Source: Alphaproteobacteria bacterium (GTDB taxonomy: Bacteria > Pseudomonadota > Alphaproteobacteria > Micavibrionales > CSBR16-224). From it: DNA of 6,215 bases. This document shows positions 1-5,640 of the stretch, piece by piece; within the stretch, counting starts at the first letter, position 1; each line of letters starts with the position of its first letter. A model generated the notes under the pieces. The model ran no database searches, had not been told where the DNA came from, and was given only the letters and a program-made list of their open reading frames with translations. The translations under genes were made by a program, and so were the position numbers. The stretch spans positions 1 to 6,215 of the forward strand of contig SBHI01000029.1 of assembly GCA_006226225.1 (NCBI GenBank). The letters are read 5' to 3'.

Positions 1-758
1 TCCAGCGCTTCGCCGAAATTGTCGAATTCCTTTTTATAATCCTGCCCTGTCGTGAAAACACGGTTGCCGATAAAGCCATCGGGCACTTTTTCCTCAATCT
101 CGACGAAGCTGCCGGTTTCGTCCCAGTCACCGCGCATATTGGAATAAAGCCGCATCCGCCATTTTTTCTCCGGCGTTTCAAACAGCCCCAGCGCAACTTT
201 GCTGTTGGTCATTTTATAAACGCGCAGCGGTTTATCGGGTGCGCTGCCGTCTTCCTTGGGCGCGGGAGCAGGCGTCATATCCTCCATCGCCAGATTAAGA
301 TCAAACAGCGTGTTGCGTTTGAAGTTTTGTTCAAACTCCGTCATATCCTGACGGAAACGTGCACCGTCCACTTGCGCTTCGCGGGCGGAGACGACATAGA
401 CATCATCGGTTATTTTTCCGGTTTCGGGATTTTCCGGCAGGCGCAGCGAACCGTCTTCATGCCATGCACCGCGCAGATTTTCGGGATCGGTGGAAAACAG
501 CAGAATACGGGTTTTGTTTTCCTCATCTGCGGCAAGGCGGAAATAACCGATGGCCGTACGGATAACGCCATCCATAGCCTTTTTGCGCGGGTCTGTTTCG
601 GAAGGGAGTGCGGCGATATATTCCGGCGCGAAATCCAGATCGGCATTGCGCACGATATTGATAAGGCGGTCACGCAATGCGGCGGAGCTTTTGTCCTTGG
701 GTTCCGCTTCTTTCAGCTCCTGCTGTGTGTCTTTGGTTTCCAGCAGTTTATCGACCAT
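1..758 (-). CDS. Hypothetical protein with internal duplication (3' end outside window)
   Basis: I do not recognise this protein. Reading leftward from ATG at 758 the frame stays open to the window edge, giving 252 visible residues without a stop. It looks soluble: it is strongly charged, with no signal peptide or membrane segment. Residues 1-25 are a polar, Lys/Glu-rich lead-in, and about 26-75 look helical. Two related segments follow. One (about 70-147) contains NLRGAWHEDGSL at 94-105. The other (about 188-252) contains NMRGDWDETGSF at 207-218. Each is followed by a hydrophobic strand and a QD...EF..NF element. A Pro/Ala-rich linker (about 160-178) separates them. The start is uncertain: GAGTGAG (763-769) lies 4 bases before the ATG, but an in-frame GTG at 767 would add three residues. 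Coding is convincing because the frame is long, codon use matches the neighbours, and the duplication appears only in this frame. Function is unknown. Confidence 0.85.
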   Translation of the reverse strand, partial: MVDKLLETKDTQQELKEAEPKDKSSAALRDRLINIVRNADLDFAPEYIAALPSETDPRKKAMDGVIRTAIGYFRLAADEENKTRILLFSTDPENLRGAWHEDGSLRLPENPETGKITDDVYVVSAREAQVDGARFRQDMTEFEQNFKRNTLFDLNLAMEDMTPAPAPKEDGSAPDKPLRVYKMTNSKVALGLFETPEKKWRMRLYSNMRGDWDETGSFVEIEEKVPDGFIGNRVFTTGQDYKKEFDNFGEAL

Positions 759-783
759 ATGTCTCACTCATTTTATTTACCTC

Positions 784-813
784 AAGTTACCATATTATGG
801 GTGGTTTTGTCAA
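784..813 (-). promoter_or_regulatory. Candidate sigma-70 promoter for the leftward unknown gene
   Basis: On the minus strand a perfect -35 hexamer TTGACA (813-808) is followed after 18 bases by TAACTT (789-784), a weak -10 matching TATAAT at only three positions. Transcription would start near 777 and give the gene a leader of about 19 bases. TAATAT lies closer but at the wrong spacing. The strong -35 is the main support and the -10 is doubtful. Confidence 0.3.
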
Positions 814-816
814 GAT

Positions 817-837
817 TGCGCCGCTCTTTGCAGCGCA
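817..837. repeat. Inverted repeat in the spacer upstream of gabD
   Basis: TGCGC (817-821) pairs with GCGCA (833-837). A further GC/GC pair (823-824 with 830-831) closes a TCTTT loop, with one C-A mismatch between the two helices. There is no T-run after it, so it is not an intrinsic terminator. It lies 67 bases before the gabD start and could be an operator or a leader hairpin. I see no convincing -10/-35 pair for gabD that would decide which. Confidence 0.25.
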
Positions 838-890
838 GGGATTGTTTGCTAGAGTTGTGCGTGAATTTTCAAAGATCAGCCCGCTTTTAA

Positions 891-896
891 AAGGAG
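891..896 (+). promoter_or_regulatory. Ribosome-binding site of gabD
   Basis: AAGGAG lies 7 bases before ATG 904, a near-ideal Shine-Dalgarno sequence and spacing. It fixes this start even though the protein then begins about 12 residues earlier than E. coli GabD. Confidence 0.85.
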
Positions 897-903
897 AAAC
901 GCC

Positions 904-2391
904 ATGCAAGCCGCCGAAACACGCAAGGACGAGGTCACCGAAAAACTGCATAATCTGCGCCTGTTCCGTCAGCAATGCTATGTCGGCGGTGCGTGGAAAG
1001 ATGCGGCGGACGGCAAAACCATTGCAGTTGAAAATCCGGCAACAGGGACGATCATTGGCCATGTGCCGTCAATGAGCCGCGCGGAAGCCGCCGACTGCAT
1101 CGCGAAAGCAGATGCGGCATGGGCAGGCTGGCGCGATATGACGAGCCGCGCCCGCAGCGGCATTTTGAAAAAATGGTATCAGCTGATCCTCGATAACGCG
1201 GATGAGCTGGCCTATATTCTGACAGTCGAGCAGGGCAAACCACTGGCACAGGCAAAGGGCGAGGTGATTAACGGTGCCGGTTTTGTCGAATGGTTTGCCG
1301 AGGAAGGCCGCCGCACTTACGGCGATGTGATTCCGACACATGAGGCGAAAACGCGGATTTTAACGCTGAAACAGCCGATCGGTGTCTCGGCGGCGATTAC
1401 GCCGTGGAATTTTCCGTCTTCGATGATTACGCGCAAGGCCAGTGCCGCGCTGGCGGCTGGCTGCCCCGTGATCGTCAAACCTGCGGAGCTGACACCGTTT
1501 TCGGCGCTGGCACTGGCGGTATTGGCAGAGGAAGCAGGCATCCCGCCCGGCGTATTCAGCATTATCACAGGCGACCCGCGTGAGATCGGATTGGAATTGT
1601 GCGAAAACCCAACGGTACGCAAACTCAGCTTCACAGGCTCCACCCCTGTCGGGAAAATCCTGATGCGACAATGCGCCGATACGGTGAAAAAACTGTCATT
1701 GGAGCTGGGCGGCAACGCGCCCTTTATCATCTTTAATGACGCCGATCTGGATATTGCCGTGAACGGGGCGCTGATGTCGAAATACCGTAACAGTGGTCAG
1801 ACCTGTATCTGTGCCAACCGCGTCTTTGTTCAGGACGGTATCTATGATGAGTTTTTGAAAAAATTCCAGACGGCGGTCGAGGCGATGGCGGTTGGCTCCG
1901 GCCTGTCCGACGGGATTGACCTTGGCCCGATGATCAATGCAGGCGGTTTGGAGAAAACCAAAGAACATATCGCCGATGCGCTGGAAAAGGGTGCGAGGCT
2001 GGTGACGGGCGGTAAACCGCATGATCTGGGCGGGTTGTTTATGCAGCCGACCATTCTGGCGGAGGCCACGGATGATATGGCCTGTTTCCGTGAAGAAACC
2101 TTTGGCCCGATGGCACCTGTTTTTCGCTTTAAGGATGAGGAAGATGTCATCCGCCGCGCCAATGATACCGAATACGGCCTTGCCGCCTATATCTATACGC
2201 GTGATCTGGGGCGTTTCTGGCGCGTCTCCGAACAGCTGGAATACGGTATGGTCGGCATCAATAGCGGGCTGCTGTCAACCGAGCAAGCGCCTTTCGGCGG
2301 CATCAAACAATCGGGCATTGGCCGTGAAGGCTCGAAATACGGTATTGAGGATTATCTCGAAATCAAATATCTCTGTGTCGGCGGGCTTTAA
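904..2391 (+). CDS. gabD: Succinate-semialdehyde dehydrogenase, GabD-type aldehyde dehydrogenase
   Basis: This cytoplasmic enzyme oxidises succinate semialdehyde to succinate with NAD(P)+, the last step of the GABA shunt. The 495 residues align with remembered E. coli GabD almost end to end, from LFRQQ (20-24) to SKYGIEDYLEIKYLCVG (477-493), with about 12 extra N-terminal residues. The ALDH signatures are complete: PWNF with Asn169, Lys192 in VKPAE, the FTGSTPVG nucleotide loop (243-250), general base Glu267 in LELGG, catalytic Cys301 in GQTCIC, and Glu398 in EETFGP. Residues matching the substrate pocket of human SSADH are present: Arg177, Arg295 and a Ser/Thr at 458-459. Cys303 forms the CxC pair known as a redox switch in human SSADH. 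Glu195 stands where I recall Ser in the NADP-dependent E. coli enzyme, which suggests NAD+ use. No gabT or other GABA gene adjoins it, so it is probably monocistronic. Confidence 0.95.
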   Translation: MQAAETRKDEVTEKLHNLRLFRQQCYVGGAWKDAADGKTIAVENPATGTIIGHVPSMSRAEAADCIAKADAAWAGWRDMTSRARSGILKKWYQLILDNADELAYILTVEQGKPLAQAKGEVINGAGFVEWFAEEGRRTYGDVIPTHEAKTRILTLKQPIGVSAAITPWNFPSSMITRKASAALAAGCPVIVKPAELTPFSALALAVLAEEAGIPPGVFSIITGDPREIGLELCENPTVRKLSFTGSTPVGKILMRQCADTVKKLSLELGGNAPFIIFNDADLDIAVNGALMSKYRNSGQTCICANRVFVQDGIYDEFLKKFQTAVEAMAVGSGLSDGIDLGPMINAGGLEKTKEHIADALEKGARLVTGGKPHDLGGLFMQPTILAEATDDMACFREETFGPMAPVFRFKDEEDVIRRANDTEYGLAAYIYTRDLGRFWRVSEQLEYGMVGINSGLLSTEQAPFGGIKQSGIGREGSKYGIEDYLEIKYLCVGGL

Positions 2392-3476
2392 GCCGGATCG
2401 GAATCCAGCTTACTCAGCTGGCCTTTTTCCGACAGCAGGATGGCGATCGGCCGTGTGGCATGGAATTGCGACAATGTAATGGTGACAATTACCATGATCG
2501 GGATGGACAGAAACATGCCCGGAATGCCCCAGATCGTTCCCCATGTCGCCAGCGATGTCAAAATGACAATCGGGCTCAAGTTCAAAGATTGTCCCATCAT
2601 GCGCGGATCAAGGAAGTTACCGATGGCAATCTGCGTGCCGGTCAGCCCGACGGCAATTACCAGAAACGGCCCGATGGTATCAAACTGCACCAGTGTCAGC
2701 AATGCCGGGAAGATAACAGCCACGATGGAGCCCAGCATCGGGATGAAATTCAGGAAAAAGATAATCAGACCCCAGAAATCGGCAAAATCAACCCCGACCC
2801 ATTTCATGATGCCAAAGCTGATCATCCCCGTCAGGGCGCTGACAAAGGTCTTAACACCCAAATAGGTACGGATTTTCGTATCAATACTGCGCAAAATCGC
2901 GCGGATGCGTTTTTCCTGTGCGCGGGATGAGGAAATACCGGCGATTTTCCTGTCAAAAGTGCGCTGCTCATACAGCAGAAAGGCAACATAGACAAAGACG
3001 ACAAAGGCCGTGCCTGCAAGGCCGGTAAAGGTTCCCGCCAGATCGCGCAGAATGCGGCCGATATCGAAGTATCCCGCCATATCCTTGATGCTGAGCGGGT
3101 TCTCCAGATGCAGCTTCTCGACGGTTTTAGTAAACATCATCTCAAGATTCTGCTGATAATGCGGCGCGCGTTTGACGACATTGTCGATATTGCGGCTGAC
3201 AAGGCCGGTAATCATGTAAATCGCAAAGACCAGCAGCGCAATCGCGGCGGTATAGCAGATAAAGCCGGGCAGTTTTCTGCCGCCGATGCGGAAATTCATA
3301 ATCGGTTTGGCAATCGCATTGATCAGATACCAGATGCCGACGGCCATAAACAGCGGCAGGATAATGGTTTTCGCCTTCACCAGCAGATAGACGAACAGCC
3401 CCAGTGCCAGAAAGCCGAGCGGAAGCTGCAAAGCTCTGACCGAGACGTTATACTGTTTTTTTGCGGTTGACGGCAC
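2388..3476 (-). CDS. AI-2E family transporter (PerM/YhhT-like integral membrane protein)
   Basis: This is a 362-residue inner-membrane protein. Hydrophobic segments lie at about 17-33, 36-56, 70-92, 146-168, 210-228, 233-260, 264-284 and 303-337, the usual eight-segment layout. A less hydrophobic, charged stretch (about 93-145) separates the third and fourth. Family hallmarks are NFIPMLGSIVAVIFPALL (243-260) and NFLDPRMMGQSLNLSPIVIL (287-306), then TWGTIWGIPGMFLSIPIM. Members have been linked to autoinducer-2 export, to Na+(Li+)/H+ antiport and to stress tolerance, so the substrate cannot be assigned here. The start is GTG at 3476, supported by AAGGA 8 bases upstream; no ATG precedes the first membrane segment. 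It overlaps the 3' end of ubiG by 29 bases, suggesting co-transcription and translational coupling. Its TAA shares the TTAA at 2388-2391 with the gabD stop. Confidence 0.92.
   Translation of the reverse strand: MPSTAKKQYNVSVRALQLPLGFLALGLFVYLLVKAKTIILPLFMAVGIWYLINAIAKPIMNFRIGGRKLPGFICYTAAIALLVFAIYMITGLVSRNIDNVVKRAPHYQQNLEMMFTKTVEKLHLENPLSIKDMAGYFDIGRILRDLAGTFTGLAGTAFVVFVYVAFLLYEQRTFDRKIAGISSSRAQEKRIRAILRSIDTKIRTYLGVKTFVSALTGMISFGIMKWVGVDFADFWGLIIFFLNFIPMLGSIVAVIFPALLTLVQFDTIGPFLVIAVGLTGTQIAIGNFLDPRMMGQSLNLSPIVILTSLATWGTIWGIPGMFLSIPIMVIVTITLSQFHATRPIAILLSEKGQLSKLDSDPA
2405..2428 (+). terminator. Possible intrinsic terminator of gabD inside the opposing gene
   Basis: Fourteen bases after the gabD stop, CCAGCT (2405-2410) pairs with AGCTGG (2416-2421) around a five-base loop. 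CC and then five T (2424-2428) follow. The stem is short and the T-run starts two bases late, so strength is uncertain. It lies within the last codons of the AI-2E gene, the only place available because the two genes leave no gap. Confidence 0.4.
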
Positions 3477-4269
3477 GTTTTGTGTCCTTGCTGTTTTTGT
3501 CGTTTTGTCGGGGCGCGGCTGTCAGGAAATAATTGACGGCAATATCGCGCGTATTTAAGGCAAAGCGGTCTTCCAGTGGATTATAGCTCATACCCGTAAT
3601 ATCGGTTGCGGAAAAACCTGCGCTGCGCAGATGCCTCGCCAATTCGGAGGGGCGCACGAATTTTTTCCATTGATGCGTGCCGCGCGGAACCCAGCGCAGC
3701 AGATATTCGGCGGCAACGATACCAAGGGCAAAGCTGCGCGGGGTGCGGTTTAGCGTCGAGAACACAATCATACCGCCCGGTTTTACAAGCTTGGTCGCTG
3801 TTTCGATAAAGAAAGGCAGATCGGCGACATGTTCGACGATTTCCAGTGCCAGCACGACATCATAACGCGTCTTGCTTTTTTTCAGAAGTTCTTCCGCAGT
3901 GACAGCCTGATAGGAGAGCTGCTTTGTCGAAAAACCGGATGCGGCCCCATGCTCCGTTGCAACAGCGATGTTTTCCGCTGCTGCGTCAATGCCTGTGACA
4001 GTGGCTTTTGCACGCGCCAGCGGTTCGCTGACCAGACCGCCGCCGCAGCCGATATCCAGAATATTCAGACCCTTTAAAGCATCCAGAGAGGCGGGATCGC
4101 GGTCAAAATGTGCGCAGATTTGTGTGCGGATATATTGCAGCCGTACCGGAGAGAGCTTATGCAGCGGCTTGAACGGCCCGTTTTCATCCCACCAGCTATG
4201 CGCCTGCGCTCCGAAAGAGGCAACTTCTTCAGGGTCGACACTTGTTCTTTGTCCGGCGTGATTCGTCAT
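3448..4269 (-). CDS. ubiG: UbiG ubiquinone-biosynthesis O-methyltransferase
   Basis: This SAM-dependent enzyme performs both O-methylations of ubiquinone synthesis: 2-polyprenyl-6-hydroxyphenol methylation and 3-demethylubiquinol 3-O-methylation. In 273 residues one sees the N-terminal UbiG signature (VDPEEVASFGAQAHSWWDEN at 11-30, then PLHKLSPVRLQYIR), SAM motif I LDIGCGGG (71-78), the ribose-binding acidic residue Asp95 in VTGID, LEIVEHV (142-148), STLNRT (171-176), and the UbiG-specific LRWVPRGTHQW (191-201) and YNPL..RF (229-236). The core ends near residue 254. The last 19 residues are a Lys/Arg/Asn-rich tail that most homologues I recall lack, and its final part is encoded in the overlap with the next gene. 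ATG 4269 is the natural family start, but it has no clear Shine-Dalgarno sequence, only A-rich leader. It heads a probable operon with the AI-2E gene. Confidence 0.96.
   Translation of the reverse strand: MTNHAGQRTSVDPEEVASFGAQAHSWWDENGPFKPLHKLSPVRLQYIRTQICAHFDRDPASLDALKGLNILDIGCGGGLVSEPLARAKATVTGIDAAAENIAVATEHGAASGFSTKQLSYQAVTAEELLKKSKTRYDVVLALEIVEHVADLPFFIETATKLVKPGGMIVFSTLNRTPRSFALGIVAAEYLLRWVPRGTHQWKKFVRPSELARHLRSAGFSATDITGMSYNPLEDRFALNTRDIAVNYFLTAAPRQNDKNSKDTKRAVNRKKTV
3485..3489 (-). promoter_or_regulatory. Ribosome-binding site deciding the GTG start of the AI-2E gene
   Basis: On the minus strand AAGGA (3489-3485) precedes GTG 3476 by 8 bases. It lies within the ubiG reading frame, in its charged C-terminal tail, and is the best start signal near the beginning of the permease frame. 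Confidence 0.6.
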
Positions 4270-4306
4270 AATTTTTGGGCCGATAAAAATTTCTTCTTAT
4301 CAAAAA

Positions 4307-4333
4307 ACTATAGGATTCAAGGGTTTTTGGCAA
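4307..4333 (-). promoter_or_regulatory. Candidate promoter of the ubiG operon
   Basis: On the minus strand TTGCCA (4333-4328) and TATAGT (4312-4307) are good -35 and -10 matches, but the spacer is only 15 bases. A start near 4300 would give a leader of about 31 bases, A/T-rich and without a clear ribosome-binding site. The short spacer lowers confidence. Confidence 0.35.
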
Positions 4334-4344
4334 AAGTTTTTTGC
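4330..4344. repeat. Perfect inverted repeat in the divergent AT-rich spacer
   Basis: GCAAAA (4330-4335) and TTTTGC (4339-4344) form a perfect six-base palindrome around GTT. It overlaps the candidate ubiG -35 and lies upstream of the rightward gene at 4417, where an operator controlling both would be placed. AT-rich DNA produces such palindromes easily, so this is weak. I found no convincing rightward promoter in the rest of the 147-base spacer. Confidence 0.25.
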
Positions 4345-4416
4345 GATTAATTATTTTTTCATATTCCGGAGATAACATAAAACGCAAGACATAAGAACAG
4401 GGAATAAAACAGTCAC

Positions 4417-5049
4417 ATGATTACGATCTTTAAACAGCACAGCACCAAGCGCCGCAAGCGGGAAGATCTGTCCAATCTGCCGATCCGCAAATTACAGGAC
4501 TACGTCAAAGCGGAAATCGTTGTTTTGCAAAAGCAGCTGCGCAATGCGCAACAGCCGCAAAATGCGAAAACGCAGCAGCCTGCCAATGACGGCGATCTGG
4601 AAATCTTCGGTCTGATGGCGCTGGAACAGATGTTTTTCGGTTTTATGCTGGATGCCTGTTTTCCGTCCGATGCTTTGTCGTCAATGGGCGGTCTGCTGTC
4701 GGGAGAAACACTGTCATCCATGTTCAGCGGACTTTTGATGATGGGAGAGCTGAATGCGGATGGAAAGCGTAACTTGCGGACGCCTTTTATTTTGAGCATG
4801 TATCCGCAAGGCCGCAAAAACGTACAGGTGATTGTCGACACGATGAAAGCAGGGCCGATGCGCCGCGCCGCACAGCACAGCTTTATGACGGAGAGGGAAA
4901 CGCGCCATCAGCTGAGCATTCTGGCGGAAACGCAAAAGACGCTGGATCTGCTGAGCCGCAACAATGTGTCAGGATTGGGTTTTGGTGAAGGGCAGACAAT
5001 GCATCACGCCATTCAGCAGGCGGGCCAAATGGTTGCCTATAAGCGTTAA
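4417..5049 (+). CDS. Unrecognised 210-residue protein, Met- and Gln-rich
   Basis: I cannot assign a family. The N-terminus is very basic (KRRKRE, 11-16). A predicted amphipathic helix follows (about 20-43, LPIRKLQDYVKAEIVVLQKQL), then a Gln/Asn/Pro linker (about 44-58). The centre (about 61-110) is hydrophobic and methionine-rich, including LMALEQMFFGFMLDACF (66-82) and repeated SSM/LLMM motifs. It is broken by Asp, Glu and Gly, so it looks more like a helical bundle than true membrane segments. The C-terminal third is polar and helical with several His and Arg. There is no signal peptide. ATG 4417 is the first start after an in-frame TAA at 4405; AGGGA (4399-4403) precedes it by a rather long 13 bases. 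The long frame, ordinary codon use and a strong terminator after the stop support a real gene. It stands alone, divergent from ubiG. Confidence 0.8.
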   Translation: MITIFKQHSTKRRKREDLSNLPIRKLQDYVKAEIVVLQKQLRNAQQPQNAKTQQPANDGDLEIFGLMALEQMFFGFMLDACFPSDALSSMGGLLSGETLSSMFSGLLMMGELNADGKRNLRTPFILSMYPQGRKNVQVIVDTMKAGPMRRAAQHSFMTERETRHQLSILAETQKTLDLLSRNNVSGLGFGEGQTMHHAIQQAGQMVAYKR

Positions 5050-5091
5050 GCCTGCTGCATAAAATAAAAGCGAAAAAACGGGATAAGAAAG

Positions 5092-5125
5092 AAACCCCCG
5101 CTCTCTAAACCGAGGGCGGGGGTTT
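5092..5125. terminator. Strong bidirectional intrinsic terminator
   Basis: AAACCCCCGC (5092-5101) pairs perfectly with GCGGGGGTTT (5116-5125). The stem extends inward by TCTC/GAGG, one pair being a G-T wobble, to a six-base loop (5106-5111). Rightward, TTTT (5123-5126) follows the GC core; leftward, the minus strand reads TTTCTTTC. It lies 42 bases after the stop at 5049 and 27 bases beyond the leftward gene ending at 5153, so it serves both converging genes. Confidence 0.9.
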
Positions 5126-5152
5126 TCTAAAATTTGTCATCCTGAAGATTGA

Positions 5153-5551
5153 TCAGGAGCCGGGCGCTTTCGGCGCAGGGCGTGAATATTTGATCGTTGC
5201 CGTTTCCTCAACATCTACAATGTTGCGGTAAGTGCTGAAAAACGGAAGACGCCAGCCATAGACATCGGCTTCATAGCTTTTGCCGACTTCCAGTTCAGCC
5301 TGAACATCGGATGAGTTGAATTTTCCTTGCAGCCAGGCATCGGTGTTTTCAAAAACTTCGATTTTGCCGGACGCGTCTTTTGTGGAAACGATGTATTTTG
5401 AACTGATGCTTTCACCGGAACCGGTCGTGATACGGTCTTTGTCCGTAACGGTAAAGGTGACATGATCTTGCGTGCCGTATTGATAAGCGGCGCTACCGCC
5501 AAAAACAGCCGTTAAAGCAACGGCGCCAACGACAAGAAGTGGTGCTCTCAT
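5153..5551 (-). CDS. Small exported or membrane-anchored protein of unknown function
   Basis: This 132-residue protein begins with Arg2 and a hydrophobic run (about 4-18), followed by SAA (20-22), a plausible signal-peptidase site before Tyr23. It could also stay uncleaved as an anchor. The rest should lie outside the cytoplasm and looks beta-rich: TVTDKDR (34-40), SKYIVSTKD, VFENTDAW (66-73), KFNSSDVQ (77-84) and YGWRLPFFSTYRNIV (98-112), then a Pro/Ala tail. From memory this series resembles small exported proteins in phage genomes and the bacterial DUF1523-type proteins; I could not verify this and no function is known to me. ATG 5551 has GAGGG (5562-5566) 10 bases upstream. The gene has its own promoter and a structured leader and ends at the shared terminator, so it is an independent transcript. 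Confidence 0.85.
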   Translation of the reverse strand: MRAPLLVVGAVALTAVFGGSAAYQYGTQDHVTFTVTDKDRITTGSGESISSKYIVSTKDASGKIEVFENTDAWLQGKFNSSDVQAELEVGKSYEADVYGWRLPFFSTYRNIVDVEETATIKYSRPAPKAPGS

Positions 5552-5590
5552 AATAAATAATCCCTCTTAAGCGGTTTTGAATAAATAATC
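5552..5590. repeat. Eleven-base direct repeat around the ribosome-binding region
   Basis: AATAAATAATC occurs at 5552-5562 and again, identical, at 5580-5590, 28 bases apart. On the mRNA strand (GATTATTTATT) one copy abuts the start codon and overlaps the edge of the GAGGG ribosome-binding site (5562-5566). The other lies just after the leader hairpin. Role unknown: it may be a protein or small-RNA contact site, or chance in AU-rich sequence. Confidence 0.5.
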
Positions 5591-5595
5591 TATGC

Positions 5596-5631
5596 GGGCT
5601 GCGCGATACCTCTTCAGGAATCGGTACGCCC
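5596..5631 (-). promoter_or_regulatory. Symmetric hairpin in the mRNA leader of the 132-residue protein gene
   Basis: Read on the minus strand, GGGC (5631-5628) pairs with GCCC (5599-5596). A four-by-four internal loop (GTAC against CGCA) follows. Then CGATTCCT (5623-5616) pairs with AGGTATCG (5611-5604) with one T-T mismatch, closed by the tetraloop GAAG (5615-5612). If the promoter at 5641-5669 is correct, transcription starts a few bases upstream, so the hairpin would sit at the 5' end of the mRNA. It lacks a T-run and is not an obvious terminator. It could protect the 5' end, act as a cis-regulatory RNA, or be a DNA operator. Confidence 0.5.
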
Positions 5632-5640
5632 GTAAGGGGG

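Noticed and set aside
828..855. TTGCAG, 16 bases, TAGAGT as a gabD promoter
   Set aside because: Only about half of each hexamer matches consensus, no better than background.
327..1075. Open frames of 100-187 codons on the plus strand across the leftward unknown gene and the spacer
   Set aside because: They oppose a better continuous frame that carries an internal protein repeat, and they run through the spacer and into gabD. Their compositions (Cys-, Phe- and Arg-rich) are typical of antisense shadows.
787..2162. Several 60-137 codon minus-strand frames inside gabD
   Set aside because: gabD is conserved along its full length, and the opposing frames show no recognisable motifs or start signals.
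2440..2930. Two plus-strand frames (141 and 156 codons) inside the AI-2E gene
   Set aside because: They are antisense to transmembrane codons and very rich in Asn, Gln, Arg and His, as expected for the complement of a hydrophobic protein.
3456..3462. Programmed -1 frameshift site in ubiG
   Set aside because: In the ubiG frame the tract reads CGC AAA AAA ACA, which does not provide an X XXY YYZ heptamer, and the permease lies in +1, not -1.
4346..4362. Possible CtrA-type box (TTAA, seven bases, TTAA) in the AT-rich spacer
   Set aside because: Only one TTAA half is present. The position seven bases later reads TTCA, and AT-rich DNA gives such partial matches by chance.
4500..4935. Minus-strand frames of 113 and 73 codons opposite the 210-residue gene
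   Set aside because: They lie entirely inside that gene, without a ribosome-binding site of their own, and the strand choice agrees with the terminator placement.
5141..5157. CCTGA/TCAGG hairpin over the stop codon of the 132-residue gene
   Set aside because: It is only five base pairs with no T-run, and the strong terminator at 5092-5125 already explains transcript ending.
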